A DNA stretch of 64,000 bases from CAVVZJ01 sp963752755. Lineage in GTDB: Bacteria; Planctomycetota; Planctomycetia; Isosphaerales; Isosphaeraceae. A program made the position numbers and the translations under genes. The notes below the pieces were generated by a model. That model saw only the letters and a list, made by a program, of their open reading frames with translations, was not told the origin of the DNA and ran no database searches. Shown piece by piece: positions 42,352-51,560 of the stretch. The stretch lies in NCBI GenBank assembly GCA_963752755.1, contig CAVVZJ010000001.1, positions 1,116,001-1,180,000 of the forward strand. Reading direction: 5' to 3'. Each line of letters starts with the position of its first letter. Position 1 is the stretch's first letter.

Positions 42352-45315
42352 ATGCGGACAACCTGTCTCCTGTTGATGGCCGCCGGCCTCGTGGCGCTGC
42401 TCAGCCCGCCGATGGCCGCCGAAGATCGGACCCGAGCGCCGGAGGCCGGGGCCCTCGAACACGGCTTCCGCGAGACCGTCCGGCCGTTCCTCGAATCGTA
42501 TTGCCTGGGCTGCCACTCCGGCGACAAGCCCCGCGGCGACATGAACCTGGGCGACTTCACGACGGTGCAGGCCGTGGCCGCGGACCTCGCCCGCTGGGAG
42601 CTGGTCCTCGAACAGCTCGAAGCGGAGACCATGCCACCGTCAAAGGCGAAGCGGCACCCGACCGTTGCATCCCGCGTACAGATCATCGCCTGGATCGAGG
42701 CGGTCCGACGGTTCGAGGCCAATCGGAATGCGGGTGATCCCGGTCCGGTCCACGCTCGGAGGTTGAGCCACGCCGAGTACGACCACACCATCCGCGACCT
42801 GACCGGCGTCGATCTCCGACCGACCCGCGAGTTCCCGGTCGATCCGGCCAATGAGGCCGGCTTCGACAACTCGGCCGAATCGCTCGCGATGTCGCCCGCG
42901 CTGGTCGAGAAGTATCTCGACGCCGCGCGCAAGGTCGCCGACCAGCTCGTCCTGACGCCTGACGGGCTCGCCTTTGCGCCGCATCCGATGATCGCGGACA
43001 CCGACCGCGACAGGTATTGCGTCAATCGTATCATCGCCTTTTACAACCGTCAGCACACCGAGTACACCGACTACTTCCTGGCCGCCTGGCGATTCCGTCA
43101 CTGCGAGGCCCGGGGCCGACCGGATGCCACGCTGGAGGCGATCGCCGACGAGTCGGGCCTCAGTCGCAAGTATCTGGCAACAATCTGGGCGATCCTCAAC
43201 GAACGGTCCGGGGAAGTCGGCCCGATCGCTGCGCTCCAGGCACTCTGGCAAGAGCTGCCGGTTCCCGACGGCCCGCGCGAAGAGGCGGCGCGGGCCGGTT
43301 GCGAGCGAATGCGCGACTTCGTCGTGGACCTGCGCAAGCAACTCGTCCCGGAGGTCAAGAACCTGACCGCCCGGGGGTTCAGCAACGGGACACAGCCCTT
43401 CGTCCTCTGGAAGAACCGGCAGTTCGTCGCGAACCGGATGCGCTACGCGGGCGGTGCCTCGAAGATCCGGACCAACACGCTGACGCCAGGTAGCCCGGCC
43501 GCCGAGGCGCTCGCGATCCCCGACAACGCCGACAAGCTTCGCCGCTTCGAAGAGACCTTTGAGCCCTTCTGCCGGATCTTCCCCGACGCCTTCTTCGTCT
43601 CCGAACGGGCGCGTGTCTATCTCGACAACATGGACCGCGATAACACCGGGCGCCTGCTCAGTGCCGGCTTCCACAGCATGACGGGCTACTTCCGCGACGA
43701 TGGCCCGCTCTACGAGTTAATGCTGGACGAGTCGGGACAGCGGGAACTCGACCGCCTCTGGCGCGAGTTCCACTTCATCACCCGCGACCCGTTCCGGCAG
43801 TATTCGAGCTATCTCTGGTTCGAGCGGGCCGAGTCCGGCTTCCTGCGCGGGTCCGAATTCGACTTCGTCCGCGCCGAGGACAAGTCCGCCGCCTCCGAGG
43901 CGAACATCCGCAAGCTGGCCGAGGTCTACCTCGCGAAGGCCCGAAGGATCGGCGCCAGCGACCGCGCCATCCAGGCCATCGAAGATCAATACCGGATTAT
44001 CTCCGAGCAGATCCGCCGCGTTGAGCGCGATTGGAGCGAGGCAGAGCCGCGCCATGTCGCGGCCTTGCAGGCGTTCGCGGAGCGGGCCTTTCGCCGGCCA
44101 CTCTCAGAGGAAGAACGCGATGGTATCGCCGCGTTCTACCGCTTGTTGCGGGATGAGGACGGCCTCGGACACGAAGACGCCGTCCGTGACTCGGTCGCCA
44201 GCATCCTGATGTCGCCCCATTTCCTCTACCGCGTCGATCTGCCAGGCGAGGGAACGGGGATTCAGCCCCTCTCGGATTACGACCTGGCCAGCCGACTGAG
44301 CTATTTCCTCTGGGCGAGCATGCCCGACCAGGAGTTGCTCGACCACGCCGCCTCGGGCGACCTGCACGAGCCCGAGGTCCTCGTGTCGCAGACCCGTCGG
44401 ATGCTCCGCGACGACCGCGTCCGCGGTCTGGCCACGGAGTTCGGCGGCCACTGGCTCGACTTCCGCCGGTTCGAGGAGCACAACAGCGTCGATCGCGGCC
44501 GTTTTCCCGCGTTCGACGACGAGCTACGGCGGTCGATGTTCGAGGAGCCGATCCGGTACTTCATTGACCTCGTCCAGAACGACCTCCCCGTCTCCGAGTT
44601 CCTCGAAGGCCGGCACACGTTCGTCAACCCGGCCCTGGCCCGCCTCTACGGCATGCCCGTGCCCGACGCCGGCCCGGACGGCTGGGTCCGCATCGATGAC
44701 GCGACCCGCTACGGTCGCGGCGGGCTCCTGCCGATGGCCGTCTTCCTCACGCAGAACTCGCCGGGCCTGCGGACCAGCCCGGTCAAGCGCGGCTACTGGG
44801 TCGTTCGTCGCCTGCTCGGCGAGAACATCCCGGCGCCGCCCCCCAACGTCCCCGACCTCCCCGACGACGAGGCGAAGCTCGGCGACCAGACCCTCCGCGA
44901 GACCCTGGCCCGCCACCGTGCCGACCAGAGCTGTGCCATCTGCCACCAGCGGTTCGACGCGATCGGCCTGGCATTCGAGGGCTACGGCCCCGTCGGCGAG
45001 GCCCGCACCGTGGACCTCGGCGGCCGGGCCGTCGAGACCCGCGTGGACTTCCCCGGCGGCGGTGAGGGAGACGGGCTCGAAGGGCTCCGCGCCTACCTGG
45101 AAACGGCGCGACGGGAAGAGTTTGTGGAAAACCTCGGCCGCAAGCTGCTGGCCTACGCCCTCAGTCGGACCCTGCTCCCTTCCGACGACGCGACCCTCGC
45201 CGCCATGCGATCCCGGCTGGAGGCCGACGGCGGTCGCTTCGGGACCCTCGTTGAGACGATTGTCACCAGCCCACAGTTCCGGAACCGGCGCGTCGAGGCC
45301 TTACCCGCGGAGTGA
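42352..45315 (+). CDS. DUF1587/DUF1592/DUF1588/DUF1585 planctomycete cytochrome-type protein
   Basis: 987 residues with a signal peptide (TTCLLLMAAGLVALLSPPMA). A cytochrome-like start with haem motif CLGCH (ETVRPFLESYCLGCHSGDKP) is followed by DUF1587 (ARRLSHAEYDHTIRDLTGVD), the DUF1595/DUF1592 region (AFAERAFRRPLSEEERDGIA, DLASRLSYFLWASMPDQELL), DUF1588 (YGRGGLLPMAVFLTQNSPGL) and DUF1585 at the end (RKLLAYALSRTLLPSDDA). A second CxxCH (SCAICHQRFD) sits near residue 862. An insertion of about 300 residues (roughly 200-500) between DUF1587 and DUF1595 is long for the family. The DUF1552 gene follows within 6 bp, the normal pairing. Confidence 0.9.
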   Translation: MRTTCLLLMAAGLVALLSPPMAAEDRTRAPEAGALEHGFRETVRPFLESYCLGCHSGDKPRGDMNLGDFTTVQAVAADLARWELVLEQLEAETMPPSKAKRHPTVASRVQIIAWIEAVRRFEANRNAGDPGPVHARRLSHAEYDHTIRDLTGVDLRPTREFPVDPANEAGFDNSAESLAMSPALVEKYLDAARKVADQLVLTPDGLAFAPHPMIADTDRDRYCVNRIIAFYNRQHTEYTDYFLAAWRFRHCEARGRPDATLEAIADESGLSRKYLATIWAILNERSGEVGPIAALQALWQELPVPDGPREEAARAGCERMRDFVVDLRKQLVPEVKNLTARGFSNGTQPFVLWKNRQFVANRMRYAGGASKIRTNTLTPGSPAAEALAIPDNADKLRRFEETFEPFCRIFPDAFFVSERARVYLDNMDRDNTGRLLSAGFHSMTGYFRDDGPLYELMLDESGQRELDRLWREFHFITRDPFRQYSSYLWFERAESGFLRGSEFDFVRAEDKSAASEANIRKLAEVYLAKARRIGASDRAIQAIEDQYRIISEQIRRVERDWSEAEPRHVAALQAFAERAFRRPLSEEERDGIAAFYRLLRDEDGLGHEDAVRDSVASILMSPHFLYRVDLPGEGTGIQPLSDYDLASRLSYFLWASMPDQELLDHAASGDLHEPEVLVSQTRRMLRDDRVRGLATEFGGHWLDFRRFEEHNSVDRGRFPAFDDELRRSMFEEPIRYFIDLVQNDLPVSEFLEGRHTFVNPALARLYGMPVPDAGPDGWVRIDDATRYGRGGLLPMAVFLTQNSPGLRTSPVKRGYWVVRRLLGENIPAPPPNVPDLPDDEAKLGDQTLRETLARHRADQSCAICHQRFDAIGLAFEGYGPVGEARTVDLGGRAVETRVDFPGGGEGDGLEGLRAYLETARREEFVENLGRKLLAYALSRTLLPSDDATLAAMRSRLEADGGRFGTLVETIVTSPQFRNRRVEALPAE

Positions 45316-45320
45316 TCCCG

Positions 45321-46685
45321 ATGAAGCACGCTTCCGATACGGTGAATGATCAAACGGGGCGCGATCCGGGCCGGTCCTCCCGGCGGATGTTCCTCCGCGG
45401 CGTGGGCGTGACGATGGCCCTGCCCTGGCTCGAATCGGTCCCCGCCTGGGGTTCCTCGACATTAACTGGTGACGGCCCCGCCCCGGCCCCGAAACGGTTC
45501 GCTGCGATGTTCATGGGCTGCGGCGTTAACCCGTCGCACTGGTGGGCGAAAGGCACCGACACCGCGATCGAGCTGGGCCCTTGCCTGGAGCCGCTGGAGC
45601 CGCTCAAGGCCAAGATCAACGTCGTCAACGGCCTGTTCAACAAGCACGCCACCGGGGTCGGCATCCACCCCGGCCAGACGGGCAACATCCTCTCGGGAGC
45701 CGCCTTGAAGAAGGGGGCCGAGCTGAAGGGGGGCGTCAGCCTCGACCAGGAGCTGGCCCGGCACCTCGGCGATCAGACCGTCCAGCCGAGCATGGTCCTC
45801 GGTTGCGAGCAGCCGATTACCGGCTATCACGAGACGAATTTTTCGATGGCGTACAGTTCGCACATCTCCTGGCAGAGCGCCACCTCGCCGGTGCCGATGG
45901 AGGTGTACCCCTCGCTCGCCTTCGACGCCCTCTTCGACAACCGCGGCAGCCGCCGCAACCAGAGCATCCTCGACCGCGTCCGCGAGGAGGCCGCCGGCCT
46001 GAGCCACCGTGTCAGCGCCGGTGATCGGGCGAAGCTCGACGAGTATCTCACCAGCGTCCGCGAGGTCGAGCGCCGGGTCGTGCCATTGCGAGCCGAGAAG
46101 CAGGCCGCCGAGTACAGGGCCGCCGGCCGTAGCCAGCCCTCCGTGACGATGCCCCGCCCCGACAACGGCCTGCCGGAAGACATCCGCGAGCACATGCGCC
46201 TGATGTGCGACCTCATCGCCCTCGGCTTCCAGACCGACAAGACCCGGATCGCCACGCTCCTGCTCTGCCGCGACATTTCCGGCCTCTTTTACCCCTTCCT
46301 CGACGTTCGCGCGGCCCACCACGGCGCCTCTCACGACGACAAATCAGACGCCTACCTGCGCGTGACCCGCTACTACGTCGGTCAGCTCGCCTACCTCGCC
46401 GCCCGACTCGACGCCATGCCCGAAGGCGCAGGCACGGTGCTCGACAACACCTGTCTGATATTCATCAATAGCCTGTTCTCCGGCACCAAGCACGACGCCA
46501 GCAAGGTCCCCCTCGTCCTGGCCGGCGGCCTGGGCGGGACGATCCCGACCGGCCGCACACTCGACTACTCCCAGCACGACGACGACGACCGCAAGCTCTG
46601 TAGCCTCTACCTCTCGATCATGGATCGCATGGGCGTCACACTCGACCACTTCGGCGACGCCGACAAGCGCCTCGCCGGGCTCTGA
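45321..46685 (+). CDS. DUF1552 Tat-exported protein
   Basis: 454 residues. A Tat signal (SRRMFLRGVGVTMALPWLES) and the DUF1552 domain are clear: RFAAMFMGCGVNPSHWWAKG, VVNGLFNKHATGVGIHPGQT, SLDQELARHLG, AHHGASHDDKSDAYLRVTRY, VLDNTCLIFINSLFSGTKHD, YSQHDDDDRKLCSLYLSIMD. The fold is related to DUF1501, and the gene always pairs with DUF1592-type cytochromes, here immediately upstream. ATG 45321 has GGAG in the previous gene's tail; GTG 45312 is possible. The role is unproven, often guessed to be degradation of complex organic matter. Confidence 0.92.
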   Translation: MKHASDTVNDQTGRDPGRSSRRMFLRGVGVTMALPWLESVPAWGSSTLTGDGPAPAPKRFAAMFMGCGVNPSHWWAKGTDTAIELGPCLEPLEPLKAKINVVNGLFNKHATGVGIHPGQTGNILSGAALKKGAELKGGVSLDQELARHLGDQTVQPSMVLGCEQPITGYHETNFSMAYSSHISWQSATSPVPMEVYPSLAFDALFDNRGSRRNQSILDRVREEAAGLSHRVSAGDRAKLDEYLTSVREVERRVVPLRAEKQAAEYRAAGRSQPSVTMPRPDNGLPEDIREHMRLMCDLIALGFQTDKTRIATLLLCRDISGLFYPFLDVRAAHHGASHDDKSDAYLRVTRYYVGQLAYLAARLDAMPEGAGTVLDNTCLIFINSLFSGTKHDASKVPLVLAGGLGGTIPTGRTLDYSQHDDDDRKLCSLYLSIMDRMGVTLDHFGDADKRLAGL

Positions 46686-46802
46686 GAGAACCGACGCTTT
46701 GTCCGACGAGATTCGACCCGATCAGCGGCGGGTTCGCGATGACCCGATGGCGCGGTCACCATCGGCGCGGTACGATTCCCAACCATTCGAGAGGATACGA
46801 CG

Positions 46803-47537
46803 ATGAGGCCGACCACGTGTCTTCGGGGCGGTGCGGCGCCAATCTCCTGGCTCCTGGTCGAGCTGGCGGCCCTGATTTCACCAGCCCCAGCGGCGCACGC
46901 GGAGCAGTTCGTCCTGTTCGACGTCACCTTCACCTATACCAAGGAAAACGCCGACAACTCCCGGCCGAGCAAGTCGCACTATTACGTCAAAGGGGACAGG
47001 CTCAACAAGGAACGCCCGCGCGACTGGACCGCCCCGGTGGACTACCGAAACGGCTCGGTCCACATCCGCCTGGAGGTCCTCGAAAAGCCGCCGGGCAGCG
47101 CCCCGACCACCTGGACCATCTGCTACATCCCGAACAAGGGTCAGGGCAACGGCTACGGCTGCACCGGCACGGGGATCTATCGCGAGCCGGGGATCTACGA
47201 GCGGGACGTCTCCATGCGAGAGTTCTGGGAGAACGAGTCGATCATCTGGACCGAAGGGATCAAGCAGATGGACCTGGTCATCAAGGATGACAGCGGCGGC
47301 CAGGGCCACGCCCACAAGCGCCAGGACCCGGAGCACTTTTTCCCGACCAGGGTGCGCATCACCGTCGTCCAGGTCTCGGCCGGCTCGAAATATGACCCGA
47401 GCCTCGTTCCCAACCTCCCGCGCAGAGACGACGCGAAAACGGCCCAGGGGGATGCACAGAACACCCTGGATGCCGGATGTTGCGACGGGACGCTCACCCC
47501 GGATCTCTCGGAAACGACCGATCGGTCACTCCGATAA
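46803..47537 (+). CDS. Secreted protein of unknown function, 3' of the DUF1552 gene
   Basis: 244 residues. A signal peptide (WLLVELAALISPAPAAHAEQ) leads to a mainly beta protein (FVLFDVTFTYTKENADN, SVHIRLEVLEKP, TTWTICYIPNKGQGNGYGCT, IIWTEGIKQMDLVIKDDSGG). A His/Lys patch (GHAHKRQDPEHFFP) and a CC pair near the end are visible. GAGAGGATACGACG precedes the ATG. I do not recognise a family. The position 117 bp after the DUF1552 gene suggests possible co-transcription. Confidence 0.65.
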   Translation: MRPTTCLRGGAAPISWLLVELAALISPAPAAHAEQFVLFDVTFTYTKENADNSRPSKSHYYVKGDRLNKERPRDWTAPVDYRNGSVHIRLEVLEKPPGSAPTTWTICYIPNKGQGNGYGCTGTGIYREPGIYERDVSMREFWENESIIWTEGIKQMDLVIKDDSGGQGHAHKRQDPEHFFPTRVRITVVQVSAGSKYDPSLVPNLPRRDDAKTAQGDAQNTLDAGCCDGTLTPDLSETTDRSLR

Positions 47538-47596
47538 ACCGCGGGATGAGAGGTCCCCATCATCAATTCCGGCCGGTCGTATCCGCCTCGGTCGAG

Positions 47597-47893
47597 TTAA
47601 CCGCCCGCGATGGCCCCCACCACGAGAAACGGCTCTTCGCCCCGGACCACCGCGACGGGCAAGGGAGCATCGGGCGGCTCCAAAGACAGGTCCAGCTCGC
47701 AAGCGAAGAACCGCAGGAACGGGCGGCGATGCTGCGTGACGTGCTCGCGGATCGTCCCGCAAAGCACTGGATAGCGGGCTTCGAGCGCGTCGAGGACCGA
47801 GCGTTGTGTGACCGGTCCCTCGACGCTCAGGACCACCTCACCGACGACCCCCGCCAGGTTTCGCAGGTGGAATGGGATGACGACCCGGATCAT
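47597..47893 (-). CDS. MoaD/ThiS-like ubiquitin-fold protein
   Basis: 98 residues ending in Gly-Gly (VVGAIAGG), the mark of MoaD/ThiS sulfur carriers. The sequence MIRVVIPFHLRNLAGVVGEV, VLDALEARYPVL and FFACELDLSLEP fits the beta-grasp fold. Its ATG overlaps the stop of the upstream BNR gene (ATGA), so the two are translationally coupled. Sulfur carriers donate thiocarboxylate sulfur in molybdopterin or thiamin synthesis; no such pathway genes are near, and this small BNR-linked subgroup has no assigned role. Confidence 0.8.
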   Translation of the reverse strand: MIRVVIPFHLRNLAGVVGEVVLSVEGPVTQRSVLDALEARYPVLCGTIREHVTQHRRPFLRFFACELDLSLEPPDAPLPVAVVRGEEPFLVVGAIAGG

Positions 47894-49068
47894 GGCAAGG
47901 TCTGGACCTCGACGGAGAGGACGGCCGGCAGGTCCCGGACGATCGGCCGCCAGCGATCGCCCGCGTCGGGCGACGCGTACACCTGTCCGCCCGTCGTGCC
48001 GAAATACACGCCGCAAGGGTCAAGCCGATCGACGGTCATCGCGTCGCGGAGCACGTTGACGTAGCAATTCTGCTGCGGCAGGCCTTCCGCGAGCGGTTCC
48101 CACTCGTTCCCGCCCGTCCGGCTCCGGTACACCCGCAGCTTCCCCTCCAGCGGGAAGTGCTCGGAGTCGCTCTTGATCGGGACGACGTAGATTGTCTCCG
48201 GCTCATGAGCGTGGACGTCGATCGGGAACCCGAAGTCCGTCGGCAGATTGCCACTGACCTCGTGCCACGAGTCGCCGGCATCGTCGCTGCGCATGACGTC
48301 CCAGTGCTTCTGCATGAACAGCACATGAGGACGGGATGGGTGCAGAGCGATCCGGTGGACACAATGGCCGACCTCCGCGTCCTGGTCCGGAATGTACGGC
48401 GACCTCAGGCCGCGGTTCCTCGGCAACCACGTCTGGCCGCCGTCGTCGGTCCGGAAGACTCCCGCCGCGGAGATCGCGACGAAGATTCGCCCCGGGTCGC
48501 TCGGGTCCAGGAGAATCGTGTGTACACCCATTCCGCCGGCGCCCGGCTGCCAGCGCGGCCCCGACTCGTGGCCGCGAAGGCCGGGCAACTCCTGCCAGGA
48601 CCGACCGCCGTCCACCGAGCGGAACAAGGCGGCGTCCTCCACCCCCGCATAAACGGTCTCCGGGTCCACCAGCGACGGTTCCAGGTGCCAGACGCGTTTG
48701 AATTCCCAGGGGTGCTGAGTGCCGTCGTACCACTGGTGGGTTGTGAGAGGTTTGCCGGTTTCTGGAGACGTGTGATACGCGAACTTGTTGCTCTGACCGA
48801 CAGGCATGCCGTCCGGAGTGGTCGTCGGCCCGCCGCCGGGTACCTCCCAGGTCTGGCCTCCGTCGTCCGAACGCTGGATGATCTGCCCGAACCAGCCGCT
48901 GGACTGCGAGGCGTAGATCCGATTCGGATCGACGGGCGAGCCCTTGACGTGGTAGATCTCCCAGCCCGTGAGATGCGGGCCGCTGACATCCCAACGTTCC
49001 CGTTTGCCGTCCGAGGTCAGGACGAACGCGCCCTTGCGTGTGCCGACCAACACTCGTACCCCACTCAT
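47890..49068 (-). CDS. BNR-repeat (sialidase-like) beta-propeller protein
   Basis: 392 residues with repeated Asp-box/BNR motifs: IQRSDDGGQTWEVPGGG, LFRSVDGGRSWQELPG, VFRTDDGGQTWLPRNR, VMRSDDAGDSWHEVSG, VYRSRTGGNEWEPLAEG and the last YASPDAGDRWRPI. These S-x-D-x-G-x-x-W repeats mark a propeller like that of sialidases and photosystem assembly factors, but the catalytic Arg triad and Glu/Tyr are not evident. No signal peptide, so probably cytosolic. ATG 49068 has GAGGAGGAGG upstream. It is sandwiched between SRPBCC and MoaD genes, a neighbourhood I recall from other bacteria, in a three-gene minus-strand operon. Confidence 0.85.
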   Translation of the reverse strand: MSGVRVLVGTRKGAFVLTSDGKRERWDVSGPHLTGWEIYHVKGSPVDPNRIYASQSSGWFGQIIQRSDDGGQTWEVPGGGPTTTPDGMPVGQSNKFAYHTSPETGKPLTTHQWYDGTQHPWEFKRVWHLEPSLVDPETVYAGVEDAALFRSVDGGRSWQELPGLRGHESGPRWQPGAGGMGVHTILLDPSDPGRIFVAISAAGVFRTDDGGQTWLPRNRGLRSPYIPDQDAEVGHCVHRIALHPSRPHVLFMQKHWDVMRSDDAGDSWHEVSGNLPTDFGFPIDVHAHEPETIYVVPIKSDSEHFPLEGKLRVYRSRTGGNEWEPLAEGLPQQNCYVNVLRDAMTVDRLDPCGVYFGTTGGQVYASPDAGDRWRPIVRDLPAVLSVEVQTLP

Positions 49069-49081
49069 CACCACCTCCTCC

Positions 49082-49573
49082 TCAGGCCATGGTTTGCAGG
49101 TACTCGGACAGTCGATCGAAGCTCAAGGCGACACCTTGCTTCATCCCCGTCCCGAGCGCCGCGTCGCGGGCTTCCATCGACGGGTAGAGGATCGTCTGTG
49201 TGACCGTCGTCTGGCCCTCCTCCTCTTGGAAGGCCAGCGTATTGATCGTCTCGGGCCAGTCGCCGCCCCAGGACTCGGTGGACACGAGCCGCTCGGGCAT
49301 CGCGATCTCCCGGTAAGAGCCTCGCATCGCCATCTCGGACCCGTTCTCGTGGCACCAGCCGAAGTGCCACGCCCCGCCCGGTCGCAGGTCCACCTCGCAG
49401 ACGGGCATGGTCCACCCCCCCGGTCCGAGCATCCAGCGCCGCAGGTGCTCGGGGCTGGTCCAGGCGACCCAGACCCGTTGTCGCGGCGCGTTGAAGACCC
49501 GAGATATGACGATGTCCAGATCCGACGGGGTTGTGAACCTCGTCGCTCCAATCTGACTCGCCGTGGTCACCAT
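49082..49573 (-). CDS. SRPBCC / AHSA1-like protein
   Basis: 163 residues. DIVISRVFNAPRQRVWVAWT, SPEHLRRWMLGPGGW, YREIAMPERLVSTESWGGDW, TVTQTILYPSMEARDAALGT and GMKQGVALSFDRLSEYL are the standard AHSA1-type START-fold signatures. The domain binds hydrophobic ligands in a helix-grip cavity. Such genes are commonly regulated by a neighbouring ArsR-type repressor, and a perfect palindrome lies 18 bp upstream of the start, although no ArsR gene is in the window. AAGGAAA precedes the ATG. First gene of the operon with the BNR and MoaD-like genes. Confidence 0.88.
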   Translation of the reverse strand: MVTTASQIGATRFTTPSDLDIVISRVFNAPRQRVWVAWTSPEHLRRWMLGPGGWTMPVCEVDLRPGGAWHFGWCHENGSEMAMRGSYREIAMPERLVSTESWGGDWPETINTLAFQEEEGQTTVTQTILYPSMEARDAALGTGMKQGVALSFDRLSEYLQTMA

Positions 49574-49590
49574 TGCGTTTCCTTACTTCT

Positions 49591-49607
49591 TGAAATTTAT
49601 AATTTCA
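49591..49607. promoter_or_regulatory. Perfect palindrome TGAAATT-tat-AATTTCA upstream of the SRPBCC operon
   Basis: Seven-base arms around three bases, 18 bp before the SRPBCC ATG on the minus strand, in an AT-rich patch (49580-49680). Position and size suit an operator over the promoter. Confidence 0.55.
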
Positions 49608-49832
49608 GAATTTATCAAATATTTTGGATATCGGCCGCTCCGGATGTCGCACGCAATATCTTAAATTCATTGGAATCGAGAGCCCGCTCGAGTGATGCAG
49701 GAGCACACCCCGTGGCGCCATCCATGGAATCAAACGACCCACGCGGCCCCTTTCCCGATGCTGGTCGTATGAATAGCCGAACGCACCGGAAAAGTCATCA
49801 TCAGAATGCCGTCAGAACAGGGACGTACCCGG

Positions 49833-49951
49833 TTTAGAGCGGTTCCCGCATGCGTGGAGAGCCAGCCAGCCGGGGGCGGCTGGCCCACAAATCTTGGGGC
49901 ACAGCCGCCCCCGGCTGTGATCCTCGACAACCGATCGAAATCCGCTCTAGA
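49833..49951. repeat. Nested inverted-repeat (hairpin) element, MITE- or REP-like
   Basis: Outer arms TTTAGAGCGG (49833-49842) and CCGCTCTAGA (49942-49951) enclose inner arms CAGCCGGGGGCGGCTG (49867-49882) and CAGCCGCCCCCGGCTG (49902-49917). The inner arms are perfect complements with a 19-base loop. I recall similar 'agccgggggcggctgg' intergenic repeats from planctomycete genomes, but no second copy is in this window. Confidence 0.65.
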
Positions 49952-50468
49952 GGTCATCCATTTCTCCAAGCTTGCTTGCCACGTTCGCATGCGAGAGGGC
50001 CCCGGTGCCTCGACGTGTCCCAATGGCCCCAGGGATCGAATCTCACGGACGACTCTCGAGACAAGACGTGGCGAATCACTCTCGTGGCCCGGTTCTCCGA
50101 TGGTTCGCCGTCCCACCGCGGAGCATCACGCCCATCGGCTCCCGGATCTTCACAGTTCTCCGGTCGGCTGTACCTGACCCATTCTGACCTTCGCCCGGGG
50201 ATTCGCCAGGCACGTTGGATTGAAACAATGTCTCGAAGAGTGCTGCAAATCGGCGGAGGTCCGACGAATTCCCTCAGGGGCAGACGCTCAACGCGATCCT
50301 GGAGAGTCGTGGCCCGATCCAGATCGGTCTGATTCTTCGGTTGAAGCCGATCGCGTTACTCGGGTAACGATCGTGAAGTGGTGAGAAAAGAAGTGCCAAG
50401 CTGGACCTCTCCTCCGGCCGGTCCTGCCAGCCGTGTCGCCTAAACAGTTAGGGACCCAGAAGACGAGA

Positions 50469-50487
50469 GGCCACCCCTGGGGTGGCC
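50469..50487. promoter_or_regulatory. Palindrome GGCCACCCC-t-GGGGTGGCC
   Basis: Nine-base perfect arms with one central base, 33 bp upstream of the weak 50520 gene. Could be an operator or a strong RNA stem; no T-run follows. Confidence 0.4.
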
Positions 50488-50519
50488 ACCTCGACGCCGA
50501 CAAGATAGAGGGGATCTCG

Positions 50520-51089
50520 ATGACAAAGGTTTCGTGGCCAGTCCGCGTCGCATTTATCCCGAAGGATCGGAGCGTCCCGAAGGCACGCGCGGTCAAATTC
50601 GGCGCTGAGTTGCGCGACACTTGCACGATCCTTTTCAGCACGATGCTCCGGCTGGCGGCGTGCCTCTTGCTGGTGCTGGCCGCGGGCCTTGCGTTGAAGT
50701 ACGGACGCACGGTGGCCCTGGGGATGGGCCAGTCGGGCACGCTGGCTCAGCACCTTTCCGTATGCGATCAGTGCCGAGGGCCAGCCGGCCACCTGAGTTG
50801 CGTGGAGTTGCGGCGGCTCGCAAACCAGAGTGCCCTGGGGGCCCTCAAATTCATCGAGATTCTGGGGGAAGCGCGTCGCGGTCCGGTCGAGTCTCTCACT
50901 GGAGTCGCCAACCATACCGAGCCGAGCCCCGGTTCGGGCGCAGGGCCGCTTCCTGCCGCTCGGTACGACCGTGCCACCGCTCTCCCCGGTCGCCTGGTCC
51001 ACCTCCCAGACCGGCGTGAACCCCGGCAGGCACAACATCTTCAGCTTTCTCACCTCCGACCGGCTTTGATGCTAAATTCCGGAAATTAA
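50520..51089 (+). CDS. Doubtful hypothetical protein with one hydrophobic segment
   Basis: 189 residues from ATG 50520, which has GAGGGGATC upstream. One likely membrane helix (MLRLAACLLLVLAAGLAL) lies at about 41-58, then a CDQC/SCVEL pair and a helical piece (LGALKFIEILGEARRG). From about residue 125 the sequence turns Pro/Arg-rich and looks out of frame. It lies in a region of gene fossils, so it may be a remnant. No family recognised. Confidence 0.25.
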   Translation: MTKVSWPVRVAFIPKDRSVPKARAVKFGAELRDTCTILFSTMLRLAACLLLVLAAGLALKYGRTVALGMGQSGTLAQHLSVCDQCRGPAGHLSCVELRRLANQSALGALKFIEILGEARRGPVESLTGVANHTEPSPGSGAGPLPAARYDRATALPGRLVHLPDRREPRQAQHLQLSHLRPALMLNSGN

Positions 51090-51223
51090 GCGGGTTTCTG
51101 GCGGGCTTGGAACGATCAGACCGGCCCCGATCCTACGGTGACCGAGAACAAAAGGCTTGCGCGCTGAAAGGACCTCGGTATTCGCTCAATAGAACGAATT
51201 CTGTATTAAGAATATTTAATAAT

Positions 51224-51555
51224 CTAAACCTTGGCGTCAAAGCCTTGGCGGCCAGAAACCGGGAAAAATCGCCGGGTTCGTGCATCTGGATGCCCTGCGC
51301 AAGGAGCCCGAACCGATCGAGATTCCGTTCCTCGTTCACCGCGACCACGAGGCAAACGCCGCGGTCATCGAGATTCAAGGGCGCAAGCTCCTGTTGAAAG
51401 CCGGTCGGTGGAGCCGTTGGACGCCGCTCGACTTCCCGATGTCCTCGCCGTCGTTCGTGCCGCGCCAGGGCGTCCGCGGGATCGGCCGGTTCGACCTCCA
51501 GAGCGTCGCCCCGACGTTCCGGCTGTCCGTCTCGCCGATCCACATCGAGGATGAT
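51224..51555 (+). pseudogene. Fragment of an alkaline-phosphatase-superfamily phosphodiesterase
   Basis: The frame between a stop near 51221 and about 51555 reads GFVHLDALRKEPEPIEIPFL, NAAVIEIQGRKLLLKAG, WSRWTPLDFPM and GIGRFDLQSVAPTFRLSVSP. I recall this block from the middle of planctomycete and cyanobacterial 'alkaline phosphatase family' (nucleotide pyrophosphatase) proteins, where the last piece reads RFYLQ--P-F-LYVSPINID. The N-terminal metal-binding domain and the C-terminal half are missing, so this is an internal fossil of about 110 codons. It runs straight into another remnant. Confidence 0.6.
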
Positions 51556-51560
51556 CGGGG

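Larger units (their letters stand above)
49608..50519. other. Long intergenic stretch with hairpin repeat and palindrome
   Basis: 912 bp without a supported gene. It holds an AT-rich start (to 49680), the hairpin repeat at 49833-49951, a CGTTAC-tcgg-GTAACG stem near 50354-50369 and the 9+1+9 palindrome at 50469-50487. Short frames here have no family features. Confidence 0.5.
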
